Shown here piece by piece: positions 1 through 7,504 of a DNA stretch of 64,000 nt; positions within the stretch are counted from its first letter, which is position 1; every line of letters starts with the position of its first letter. The notes below the pieces were generated by a model. That model made no database searches and was not told where the DNA came from. It saw nothing but the letters and a program-made list of their open reading frames with translations. Source of the stretch: Agrobacterium rosae (lineage in GTDB: Bacteria; Pseudomonadota; Alphaproteobacteria; Rhizobiales; Rhizobiaceae); assembly GCF_002915175.1 (NCBI RefSeq), contig NZ_NXEJ01000006.1, positions 380,626 to 444,625 of the forward strand, read 5' to 3'. Position numbers and translations under genes: made by a program.

Positions 1-1
1 G

Positions 2-2707
2 TCCGTGGAGGGCATGACCTGCGCGTCCTGCGTGCGGCGTGTGGAGGTGGCGGCGGGGAAGGTGCCGGGGGTGGCCGCGAGTTCGGTTAATTTTGCTACG
101 AAGAAGCTGACGGTTGAGCCAACGGCAGGGTTTTCGGCAAAGACGCTGGCCGCGGCGGTGAAGAAGATTGGTTACGAGGTTGCGCCTGAAACGATAACGC
201 TTTCGGCGCATGGCTTGAAGGGTGCGGATGATGCGGCGCGGTTGAAGGTCGTGCTGGAAGCTGGCCCGACCACTGTAAGCGCGGAGGTGGATGCGCAGAG
301 CGGGGCTGTCACCATTGAAAGCATGGGCGGTGCGCGTCAGCGCGAGGTGCTGGTGGAAACGGCTCGGCTTGCCGGGTTTGCATTGAAGGCTCTGGATGCT
401 GTTGGCCGCACTCATGCAGGGCATGAGCATATGCATCATGCCGGTGACGAAGCGTCGCTGAAGCGGGATGTCGTTCTGGCGGCCATCTTCACCGCGCCGT
501 TGTTCGTGCTGGAAATGGGCGGGCATCTTTATGCGCCCATGCACCGTTGGCTGATGGGCGTTATCGAGACGCAGACGCTGTATTATGTCTATTTCGCGCT
601 GGCGACGGTGGTGATTTTCGGGCCTGGATGGCGCTTTCTGAAGAGCGGTTTTCCGGCCCTTGCGCATGGCGCGCCGGAGATGAATTCGCTTGTGGCGCTG
701 GGGGTGAGTGCGGCCTATCTCTATTCGCTGGTGACGACATTCTCGCCCGGCCTGCTGCCGGACAATGCCCGGCATGTCTATTACGAGGCGGCCACCGTCA
801 TCGTCACGCTGATCCTGCTTGGGCGGCTGCTGGAGGCCCGCGCCAGCGGCAAGACGGGTGATGCCATCCGCAAACTGGCGAGCCTTCAGGCGAAGACGGC
901 TCGTGTGGAGCGGGGCGGTCAGACGTTGGATATCGCACCGGAAGAGTTGGTGGTGGGCGACATCATCATCATTCGCCCCGGCGAGCGCCTGGCCGTGGAT
1001 GGCGAGGTGGTTGAGGGTGCGTCCTATATAGATGAATCGATGATTTCGGGCGAGCCGGTGCCGGTGGAAAAGACTGTGGGAACGCATGTCACCGGCGGCA
1101 CGATCAATGGCAATGGCACGCTGAAATTCCGCGCCACGAAGGTCGGTGCCGATACGATGCTGGCGCAGATCATCGCGCTGGTGGAGCAGGCGCAGGGCGC
1201 AAAACTGCCGATCCAGCTTCTGGTGGACCGGGTGACGGCGCTGTTCGTGCCTGTCGTCATTGGCGTTGCGGTGTTGACTTTCGTGGTGTGGGCGATCTTT
1301 GGGCCGCAGCCAGCCTACACCTATGCGCTGATCAATGCCGTGGCCGTCCTCATCATCGCTTGCCCCTGCGCCATGGGGCTAGCCACGCCGACATCAATCA
1401 TGGTCGGCACGGGGCGGGCTGCGGAACTGGGCGTGCTGTTTCGCAAGGGTGAAGCTTTGCAGGCGCTGCGGTCTGCTGGGGTCGTAGTCGTGGACAAGAC
1501 CGGAACGGTGACGAAGGGCAGGCCGGAGTTGACCGATCTGGTGGTGGCGGATGGGTTCCAGCGCCATGAGGTTTTGAGGCTGGTGGCAGCGGTAGAGAGC
1601 AGGTCGGAGCATCCGATTGCGGAGGCAATTGTGCGGGCGGCGAGGGTGGAAGAACCCCTCCCCAACCCCTCCCCACAGGGGGGAGGGGCTAACCTGGACG
1701 TTCGCACTGAGGTTGATACGGTGCCGATTGAAACTCAGCGGGTGCCGCCTGTTTCTTCTCCCCGTGGGGGAGAAGGTGGCCCGGAGGGCCGGATGAGGGG
1801 GCCAGGGTTGAGAGATGCGGAGAGCTTGCCCCCTCATCCCGCTGCCGCGACCTTCTCCCCCTCGGGGAGAAGAACGCAAGATGCGGACTCGCTATCCATC
1901 TCTGAGCGGCCTGTCGGCGCTGGGGTCTTTGCCTCCACCATCACCAACTTCCAAAGCGTCACAGGCTACGGCATATCCGCCACCATCGATGGCCATAGAG
2001 TGCACGTCGGCGCAGACCGCTTCATGTCCAAACTCGGCCTCTCGGTCGCACCTTTCGCTGACACCGCACAAAAGCTGGGCGATGGAGGCAAGACGCCGCT
2101 TTATGCAGCCATCGACGGCCAATTGGCGGCGGTGATTGCGGTGGCGGACCCTCTGAAACCATCCAGCATCGATGCAATCAAAGCCCTGAAATCGATGGGC
2201 ATAGAGGTGGCGATGGTGACGGGGGATAACGCTCTCACGGCCAAGGCCATCGCCCGTCAGGTGGGCATCGAAAAGGTCGTCGCCGAGGTGTTGCCGGAGG
2301 GCAAGGTGCAGGCGATCCATGATCTGCGGCGGGGCGGCAAGACGCTGGCTTTCGTGGGTGATGGTATCAATGATGCACCGGCGCTGGCTGAAGCCGATAT
2401 CGGCATCGCGATCGGCACCGGCACGGATGTCGCCATTGAAAGTGCCGATGTGGTGCTGGTGGGGGGTGATTTGATGGGCGTGGTCCACGCCATCGACATG
2501 AGCCGCGCCACCATGCGCAATATCCGCCAGAACCTTTTCTGGGCCTTTGGGTACAATGTCGCGCTCATTCCCGTGGCGGCAGGCGCGCTCTATCCGGCCT
2601 TCGGCATCATGCTATCACCCATGGTCGGGGCGGGAGCCATGGCGCTGTCCTCCGTCTTCGTGCTGGGCAATGCTTTGAGATTGAAAACAACGAAGGTATC
2701 GCCATGA
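2..2707 (+). CDS. copA: Copper-exporting P1B-type ATPase (CopA/ActP), 5'-truncated by window edge
   Basis: Pumps Cu(I) out across the inner membrane. The reading frame is open to the first base of the window, so the true start and part of the N-terminal metal-binding domain are missing. Visible in order (numbering from base 5): heavy-metal motif GMTCASC at residues 3-9, a His-rich linker, membrane segments, TGES-type actuator region (seen as ISGEP), the CPC metal site at 453-455, phosphorylation motif DKTGT at 497, the P1B-specific HP motif (SEHPIAEA) near 536, TGDN near 739 and GDGIND near 785, then two C-terminal membrane segments. Residues about 549-644 do not look like the family: they are encoded by two palindromic repeats inserted in frame into the nucleotide-binding domain. 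The stop overlaps the start of the MerR-type regulator, as is usual in rhizobial copper operons. Confidence 0.95.
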   Translation, partial: SVEGMTCASCVRRVEVAAGKVPGVAASSVNFATKKLTVEPTAGFSAKTLAAAVKKIGYEVAPETITLSAHGLKGADDAARLKVVLEAGPTTVSAEVDAQSGAVTIESMGGARQREVLVETARLAGFALKALDAVGRTHAGHEHMHHAGDEASLKRDVVLAAIFTAPLFVLEMGGHLYAPMHRWLMGVIETQTLYYVYFALATVVIFGPGWRFLKSGFPALAHGAPEMNSLVALGVSAAYLYSLVTTFSPGLLPDNARHVYYEAATVIVTLILLGRLLEARASGKTGDAIRKLASLQAKTARVERGGQTLDIAPEELVVGDIIIIRPGERLAVDGEVVEGASYIDESMISGEPVPVEKTVGTHVTGGTINGNGTLKFRATKVGADTMLAQIIALVEQAQGAKLPIQLLVDRVTALFVPVVIGVAVLTFVVWAIFGPQPAYTYALINAVAVLIIACPCAMGLATPTSIMVGTGRAAELGVLFRKGEALQALRSAGVVVVDKTGTVTKGRPELTDLVVADGFQRHEVLRLVAAVESRSEHPIAEAIVRAARVEEPLPNPSPQGGGANLDVRTEVDTVPIETQRVPPVSSPRGGEGGPEGRMRGPGLRDAESLPPHPAAATFSPSGRRTQDADSLSISERPVGAGVFASTITNFQSVTGYGISATIDGHRVHVGADRFMSKLGLSVAPFADTAQKLGDGGKTPLYAAIDGQLAAVIAVADPLKPSSIDAIKALKSMGIEVAMVTGDNALTAKAIARQVGIEKVVAEVLPEGKVQAIHDLRRGGKTLAFVGDGINDAPALAEADIGIAIGTGTDVAIESADVVLVGGDLMGVVHAIDMSRATMRNIRQNLFWAFGYNVALIPVAAGALYPAFGIMLSPMVGAGAMALSSVFVLGNALRLKTTKVSP
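1652..1690. repeat. Short C/G palindromic repeat inside copA
   Basis: A C-rich arm (repeats of aacccctcccc) is followed by its G-rich complement (ggggggagggg), giving a hairpin of about 38 bases. It is translated in frame as Pro/Gly-rich sequence (EPLPNPSPQGGG) that is foreign to P-type ATPases. It lies about 65 bases before a second, larger repeat in the same gene. Confidence 0.7.
1754..1874 (+). repeat. Palindromic repeat family B, copy 1, in frame within copA
   Basis: About 120 bp beginning ttctccccgtgggggagaagg and ending with the inverted arm ccttctccccctcggggag, with internal arms ggatgaggggg and ccccctcatcc. The same architecture and wording recur at 28447-28566 between two GTA genes, which shows it is a mobile or amplified repeat rather than native ATPase sequence. 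The copA reading frame passes through without a stop. Confidence 0.85.
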
Positions 2708-3114
2708 ACATCGGTCAGGCATCGGAGGTTTCAGGCGTATCAGCCAAGATGATCCGCTATTACGAGCAGATCGGCCTGATCACGCCGGCAGCCCGCACGG
2801 GTAACAATTACCGAACCTATGGCGAGCAGGACGTGCACAATCTGCGCTTCATAAAGCGGTCCCGCACGCTGGGTTTTTCGCTGGAAGAGACGGAGACCCT
2901 GCTGAAACTCTGGCAGGACAAAACCCGCGAAAGCTCCGCCGTTAAAGACATAGCACTCGCCCACATCAACGATCTGGAGCGCAAGATCGCCGAGATGAAA
3001 GCCATGGTCAAAACGCTGTCCCATCTCGCCCACTGCTGCGGCGGTGACCATCGGCCAGACTGCCCCATTCTGGACGATCTGGCAGGCATCGATGCTTCAG
3101 TTGCGCAGAAGTAA
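2704..3114 (+). CDS. hmrR: MerR-family copper-responsive regulator (HmrR/CueR)
   Basis: A dimeric activator that senses Cu(I) and turns on the copper ATPase promoter by untwisting the spacer. The 136-residue length is typical. The N-terminal helix-turn-helix begins MNIGQASEVSGVSAKMIRYY, followed by the wing and a long coupling helix (about 75-105). The C-terminal metal loop has Cys111, Cys112 and Cys120 (CCGGDHRPDC), matching the two-cysteine Cu(I)/Ag(I) site of CueR-type proteins. The ATG overlaps the copA stop by four bases, so the two are translationally coupled. The promoter it controls lies upstream of the window. Confidence 0.92.
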   Translation: MNIGQASEVSGVSAKMIRYYEQIGLITPAARTGNNYRTYGEQDVHNLRFIKRSRTLGFSLEETETLLKLWQDKTRESSAVKDIALAHINDLERKIAEMKAMVKTLSHLAHCCGGDHRPDCPILDDLAGIDASVAQK

Positions 3115-3136
3115 TTGGAATACAAAGGAAATCGAC

Positions 3137-3337
3137 ATGACAACCACCACCTTTACCGTACCCGACATGACCTGCGGACACTGCGAGAAAACGATACGGG
3201 GCGCCCTGACAGAAGCGCTCCCCGGCGCGGAAATCGGTATCGAACTGTCTATGCACCGTGTGACGGTGACTGGCGATGCCGCGACGGCTGGGGAGGCGAT
3301 GCGGGAGGTGGGGTACAGCCCTGAACGTCTGGGGTGA
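3137..3337 (+). CDS. copZ: Small copper chaperone, heavy-metal-associated domain (CopZ-like)
   Basis: A 66-residue single HMA domain with the metal motif MTCGHC at residues 11-16, predicted to bind Cu(I) in the cytosol and pass it to the ATPase. The start chosen is the ATG preceded by aaaggaa seven bases upstream; an upstream in-frame extension would overlap the regulator and has no homology-like sequence. It lies 22 bases after hmrR, completing an ATPase-regulator-chaperone operon. Confidence 0.9.
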   Translation: MTTTTFTVPDMTCGHCEKTIRGALTEALPGAEIGIELSMHRVTVTGDAATAGEAMREVGYSPERLG

Positions 3338-3357
3338 GATTGCAAAAAATAGGACAT

Positions 3358-3375
3358 GTGCTACATATGTAGCAC
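3358..3375. promoter_or_regulatory. Perfect 18-bp palindrome, probable operator of the toxin-antitoxin operon
   Basis: The sequence gtgctacatatgtagcac is its own exact reverse complement. It lies 87 bases before the antitoxin start, in the only non-coding gap between the copper operon and the toxin-antitoxin genes. AbrB/MazE-type antitoxins autoregulate by binding palindromes of this kind, so operator function is inferred from position and symmetry. No convincing -10/-35 was assigned. Confidence 0.6.
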
Positions 3376-3462
3376 GCGCGACGTGTTGAATGCTTATCGC
3401 GATCCGACAGGATTTTCGAGTCAAACCCCGGATGACGCAGAACGGTAATTTGGAGCAAGGCG

Positions 3463-3729
3463 ATGACGGTAACGACTAAAATCAGAAGGCAGGGCGGCGC
3501 TGCGGTGATGACCATACCACCTGCTTTACTGAAACTTATGGGAACCGAAATCGGCTCCGAGATGACGCTGGAGATCGATAACGGCAACCTCGTAGCCAGC
3601 CCGGTCAATACGCAAAAGAAACGATATTCGCTCGCGGAGTTGCTGGAGGGTGCCGAGGAAATGGCGGCGCTGAATGCCGATGCATCGGCTTGGGACGCCG
3701 CTCCGCGTGTTGGTAAAGAGGCACTGTGA
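3463..3729 (+). CDS. AbrB/MazE-family antitoxin (ChpI/PemI-like)
   Basis: An 88-residue protein with an N-terminal swapped-hairpin AbrB-type DNA-binding domain (TTKIRRQGGAAVMTIPPALL, then GSEMTLEIDNGNLVASP, about residues 3-50) and a C-terminal acidic tail (LAELLEGAEEMAAL) of the kind that wraps the toxin. ATG is preceded by ggagcaagg. The stop overlaps the toxin start (GTGATG), the usual antitoxin-first arrangement. It probably represses its own promoter through the palindrome upstream. Confidence 0.88.
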   Translation: MTVTTKIRRQGGAAVMTIPPALLKLMGTEIGSEMTLEIDNGNLVASPVNTQKKRYSLAELLEGAEEMAALNADASAWDAAPRVGKEAL

Positions 3730-4088
3730 TGGTGCGCAGCAATGTGCCGAAACGAGGTGACGTATTTCTCATCGATCTCAATCCGGTTGTCGGCAACGAG
3801 ATGAAGGATGAGCATCGCTGTGTCGTCATAACGCCGAAAGAGATCAACGCCGTTGGGCTGTGTCTGGTCATCCCCATAACGACGGGCGGTATGTTTACGC
3901 GTAGAGCAGGATTGGCAGTCAATATTTCGGGTCACAAGACGACTGGTGTCGCACTGTGCAATCAGGTCCGAAGCCTGGATATCGTGGGGCGGATTGCGCA
4001 GAAAAAAGCGAGATATATCGAGACGTTAGACGATGCGACAATGCAAGACATAGTCGCGAGGGTCGTAAGCATGATCGACCCAACGTGA
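3729..4088 (+). CDS. MazF/PemK-family endoribonuclease toxin
   Basis: A 119-residue toxin expected to cleave mRNA at short sequence motifs when its antitoxin is degraded. Family features: N-terminal KRGDVFLIDLNPVVGNE, the conserved strand RCVVITPKEIN, CLVIPITTG, and the late block VALCNQVRSLDIVGR. The Arg in QVRSLD and the Thr in PITTG correspond to active-site positions of MazF. Start could be the GTG at 3726 or the ATG at 3729; the ATG sits on the antitoxin stop. The gene appears intact. Confidence 0.9.
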   Translation: MVRSNVPKRGDVFLIDLNPVVGNEMKDEHRCVVITPKEINAVGLCLVIPITTGGMFTRRAGLAVNISGHKTTGVALCNQVRSLDIVGRIAQKKARYIETLDDATMQDIVARVVSMIDPT

Positions 4089-4101
4089 GAGACGGCTGTC
4101 T

Positions 4102-4305
4102 ATGGAAGAAGATTTAGAAACGCCTCACGAAGCAAAGCTTGCTCCAGCGCCCACCGACTATGAAATCGAGCTTAGAGAGATACGCGTTACCCGATCATGC
4201 GGACAATTTCTATCCATGAGTGAGGGCAATCGGCGCATGGAAATGATGATTGAGGCAAAGAAGGAACTTTGCGGGTCAACGAAATTAGCGCCCCGCAAAG
4301 ATTGA
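4102..4305 (+). CDS. Small hypothetical protein downstream of the MazF toxin
   Basis: A 67-residue reading frame starting 13 bases after the toxin stop. It is charged, with no membrane segment and no motif I recognise. There is only a weak ribosome-binding sequence (gagagacgg), so it may be a third member of the toxin-antitoxin operon or a chance frame. It ends just before the stop of the convergent acidic gene. Confidence 0.4.
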   Translation: MEEDLETPHEAKLAPAPTDYEIELREIRVTRSCGQFLSMSEGNRRMEMMIEAKKELCGSTKLAPRKD

Positions 4306-4320
4306 GAGGCGCTGGTTGTT

Positions 4321-4569
4321 TCAAACCTCGTCAAACTTCCCGCCTTCGCGGGACGGATTGCGGTCCAACACCTTTTCTTCGACATCGTCAGGCAAAGCAT
4401 CGTCGCTTTCCTGGTAGGGGTCGTCGTCGGTTTCGGCTTCTTCTTCCCGCAGTTCCTGTTCGATCTGCTGGGAGAGTTCGCCGTCTTCCGGAAGGTCATC
4501 GACCTCGACGTCGAGGATTTCCTGATCGAGGGCATCTTCGTTTTCTGTGAGGGGCTTGCGCGGGTCCAT
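4321..4569 (-). CDS. Small highly acidic hypothetical protein
   Basis: An 82-residue protein (MDPRKPLTENEDALDQEI at the start) with a very high Asp/Glu content and no predicted fold or membrane segment; probably disordered and cytoplasmic. A GGAAAACCACC-type ribosome-binding sequence precedes the ATG. Sequence of this style is common as a conserved rhizobial hypothetical protein, but I cannot assign a function. It lies downstream of, and in the same direction as, the 57-residue membrane protein. Confidence 0.65.
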   Translation of the reverse strand: MDPRKPLTENEDALDQEILDVEVDDLPEDGELSQQIEQELREEEAETDDDPYQESDDALPDDVEEKVLDRNPSREGGKFDEV

Positions 4570-4615
4570 GGTGGTTTTCCTATCGGGTTGGGGGGAATTG
4601 AGCAGATTTTTGCCG

Positions 4616-4789
4616 TTATGCCGACTGTGTTGTCATCACCACCACCATTGCCAAGTAGACGACGAAGGCCATGATGCCGACGCCTGCAATGACGAATATG
4701 ATACCGCGACCGGCGCGGGTTTTCTCGCCCTTGTTCTCGTTGGCTTCAGACGGAAATAGAATGGGATCGGTTTCCTGAATCTTGGTCAC
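4616..4789 (-). CDS. Single-span small membrane protein (57 aa)
   Basis: Begins with GTG, preceded by AGGAGAG at ideal spacing (ggagagcttc before the start), and reads VTKIQETDPILFPSEANENK, a basic GEKTRAGRG stretch, then one hydrophobic span (about residues 30-53, IIFVIAGVGIMAFVVY onward) ending TTQSA. The basic residues before the span suggest the N terminus stays in the cytoplasm. Its good ribosome site, clean topology and position in a small same-strand group support a real gene. Function unknown. Confidence 0.6.
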   Translation of the reverse strand: MTKIQETDPILFPSEANENKGEKTRAGRGIIFVIAGVGIMAFVVYLAMVVVMTTQSA

Positions 4790-4856
4790 GAAGCTCTCCT
4801 CTGGATATTTTCTGTTACCCAGAGAACGGTGTGGGGTCAGGAATGTTCCTGAGCGC

Positions 4857-6572
4857 TTACTGTTTTAGCGCCCAGATCGTGGCATGTGCGATGGCTCCGT
4901 CGATGCTTTTCAGGTGGGCAGCGCGCACGGGCTCGAAGCTTTCGATACGCTTCGTGCCGACATAACGGCCATGGTCCGCGAACACTTCGATGGAACCGTA
5001 ATCGAGGAAAATGCGCAGCCGGAAGGGGCGTGCGCCTTCAGAAATATAGCGCGGCGAGGGGCCTTCACGACCATCTTCGTGGCGAATCCACAGGCCCGTT
5101 TCATCGCAGACGACGCCGAGTTTGACGCCGGGATGGTCGAGTTCCAGTTCGAAGGGGAGGCCGGGTTTGGTGAGTTCGAACAGGAGTTCGACAGCACCCG
5201 TCTGGAGGTCCACCCGCTCTCCCGCCGCCAGCCGCGTGCGGTCCAGAATACGGTGGCGCAGGCTTTCTGCGGCACCGATGGGCGGTGTCAGCAGCGCGCC
5301 GTGGGAGAAGTGCATGCGGCGCGGCAGGGTCATGGCGGTGGGGAAGTCGATTTCCGGCGTCGCATCCGCCCAATTGGCCAACCAGCCGATGCCGACGATG
5401 GTGTCACCATCCAGAAAGGCCTGAAACGCGTAATTATCCGTGCCGAAATCCAGCTCCTGCCCGAATTCCTTGACGAAGGTCTTGCCATCGAACCAGCCGA
5501 CATCCGCCATGGTCAGGTTTTTGCGGCCGGTGGCGGCATCTTCCGAGTGCATGAGGCCATAGGTCAGCACCCAGCGTGTGGAGCGGGCATTGGCAGGGCC
5601 ATCGAGAGGCAGCAGGCAGGGGCATTCAATGGCCGTGGTCTTGTAGCGCGTTTCCACCCACAGCTTACCGACATAGGTCCAGCCGGAGGCGGCTGTCGGA
5701 TCCTGCGTCTCATAAAGCAGAATGACGCCGCCACCATCGCTCTGGCTGCCCAGCAGCATTTTCCATAGGCCATCAGGGCCGCGCACCACGTAAGGGTCAC
5801 GGAAATCCGGCGTCAGGCCTTGGCCATCCGGGCGGTGGCCGAGAATGACATCCGCCTGGCCGGCCATGATGAGATCGGACGAGGTCGCGGTCAGCTGGAT
5901 CTGCTGTTCCGGCACACGGTCTTGCACCTGTTCGGTGAAGAACACACGGATGCCAGTTCCTTCCACCAGCGGAATAGTAGAGCCGGAATAGGCACCGCCG
6001 CGCTTGTCCGGCCGTGTCGTCAGATCTTCGGAGGGGAAAAGGAAAATCGGCAGATGGCGCCAGCGCAGGTAATCCGAAGACACCGCATGGCCCCAATGCA
6101 TGGTGTTCCAGCGCAGACCATGGGAGTAATGCTGGTAAAAAAGATGCGGACGCCCTTCGAAACGGCCAAAGCCATTGGGGTCGTTCATCCAGCCGAAGGG
6201 CGGGCGGAAGTGGTAACTATCAGGCAGATCGGGGGCGGCATTATCCGGCTTCGTGTGGACCACGGTAATACCGGTTTCCAATACGTCCGATGCAATGAAC
6301 CAGTACATGACTGAAACGGCAGTGGTGACGGTATCATAGCTCAGCTCGACGCGACCGCCGCCGAAGACCTGATAAATGCGGAAATTATACTCATCGAGAT
6401 TGGTGGTGGAGACCTCACCAAACTTGCCGTTGTGGTTGGAAAAGGACACCGAACCCGGCTCGTCTTCCTTTTTTGCCTTCAGCCAGATGTGGAACGTGGC
6501 ATTGACCGGAAGATCGGTTTGTATGGTGCGAATGGCGCTTTCGATCTCTACGGGCAAGGCGGTATCGTTCAT
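4857..6572 (-). CDS. Glycoside hydrolase family 32 beta-fructosidase (levanase/invertase type)
   Basis: Hydrolyses beta-fructofuranosyl bonds (sucrose, levan or inulin type). All three GH32 signatures are present: WMNDPNG at 128-134 with the nucleophile Asp131, RDP at 258-260 and ECP at 316-318 with the acid/base Glu. A five-blade propeller domain is followed by a C-terminal beta-sandwich with the typical DYGSIEVFADHG motif. The protein is 571 residues and carries about 110 extra residues before the catalytic domain with no secretion signal, so it is probably cytoplasmic and would act on imported sugar. No transporter lies beside it. A ggat-containing ribosome site precedes the ATG. Confidence 0.9.
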   Translation of the reverse strand: MNDTALPVEIESAIRTIQTDLPVNATFHIWLKAKKEDEPGSVSFSNHNGKFGEVSTTNLDEYNFRIYQVFGGGRVELSYDTVTTAVSVMYWFIASDVLETGITVVHTKPDNAAPDLPDSYHFRPPFGWMNDPNGFGRFEGRPHLFYQHYSHGLRWNTMHWGHAVSSDYLRWRHLPIFLFPSEDLTTRPDKRGGAYSGSTIPLVEGTGIRVFFTEQVQDRVPEQQIQLTATSSDLIMAGQADVILGHRPDGQGLTPDFRDPYVVRGPDGLWKMLLGSQSDGGGVILLYETQDPTAASGWTYVGKLWVETRYKTTAIECPCLLPLDGPANARSTRWVLTYGLMHSEDAATGRKNLTMADVGWFDGKTFVKEFGQELDFGTDNYAFQAFLDGDTIVGIGWLANWADATPEIDFPTAMTLPRRMHFSHGALLTPPIGAAESLRHRILDRTRLAAGERVDLQTGAVELLFELTKPGLPFELELDHPGVKLGVVCDETGLWIRHEDGREGPSPRYISEGARPFRLRIFLDYGSIEVFADHGRYVGTKRIESFEPVRAAHLKSIDGAIAHATIWALKQ

Positions 6573-6686
6573 TCCACTATCCTTTCGTCTCTATTGCGGT
6601 GACAGGATAGCAACGAAAGTGGCAGGTTAAAGTTCAACCGCTTCAAAGTAAGCCGAGATGTCTGCGGCCTGGCGCGTCACATATGT

Positions 6687-7136
6687 CTAGAATGCGCCTT
6701 TACCCAGGGAGGCGAACTGGGTTTTGACATCCACCAGAAGACCTTGGAAGTTAAGCGACTTAGGGTCCCTCTCAATAGGGGACCGGGTGGCGGAAACCGC
6801 ACGCTCTGGCATTCGACACGTGAAGCAGGTCAGCCCCGCCATTTGCTGTTGAGCGGCACCCGTAACCGGAAAACCCACCGTCAAATCCTGCGACGAGCCC
6901 TCCATAGGCCTATAGCCGTAACGGGCAAGGCCAACAGGCCGAAAATTCAGGGCCTTCGGTTGCTGAAGGGCTTGCAGCCTCGATATAGCAATGAGCCGCG
7001 AGCCTTCAGCCGAGGTATAATGAAGCACGTGTGTTTCCGTAGTCTTTTCAGCACGTTCCGCCGCAAAAATGGCTGTTTGCAACAGTGGCAGAACCGCACA
7101 GGCAGCGATTGTTCTCCTAAAAACGGACATCATCAT
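6687..7136 (-). CDS. Hypothetical secreted protein
   Basis: 149 residues with a probable signal peptide (SVFRRTIAACAVLPLLQTAIFA). The mature part has a CxxC pair (TCFTC) in the middle, and no family I recognise. Start is one of three consecutive ATG codons about 12 bases after a ggggac sequence; a TTG 15 bases upstream is also possible. Base composition is slightly lower in GC than its neighbours. Possibly a small exported factor; function unknown. Confidence 0.5.
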   Translation of the reverse strand: MMMSVFRRTIAACAVLPLLQTAIFAAERAEKTTETHVLHYTSAEGSRLIAISRLQALQQPKALNFRPVGLARYGYRPMEGSSQDLTVGFPVTGAAQQQMAGLTCFTCRMPERAVSATRSPIERDPKSLNFQGLLVDVKTQFASLGKGAF

Positions 7137-7151
7137 TTGGAAAGTCCCCAA

Positions 7152-7504
7152 GCCGAATCACCCTCCCGCCTTATTCGGCAGGTTTCACGAGGGTGCTACG
7201 ATTGGCAGATAATTTCAATTATAAATAATTTAGTAAGATATTTCGCACGGAAAGCGTTATTAAGGTTTACCTAAAAATTGTTGTAAAACAAAAATATCGA
7301 GTAGCATGGTATCGTTTGTGGATCAGGTTGTATTTTATGTTTAATCTACAAAAAATTGAATAAAATCGGACGCCATCGAGTTGTATTAGAGGCAGCGCTA
7401 CCTATCGTCAAATTGAAGGGATTGGCGGGAAACAAAGGCTTCAGCCCCTATGGCTGGAATATCGCGGTAAACCCGCCCATATAAGGGGAAACAGGGAGAA
7501 ACCC
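7152..7504. other. AT-rich intergenic region before selO
   Basis: About 350 bases with no credible gene. The part from about 7200 to 7380 is clearly richer in A/T than the rest of the window. It must hold the promoter of selO; a GGGGAAACAGGGAG ribosome site ends it. No repeat element or RNA gene seen. Confidence 0.5.
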
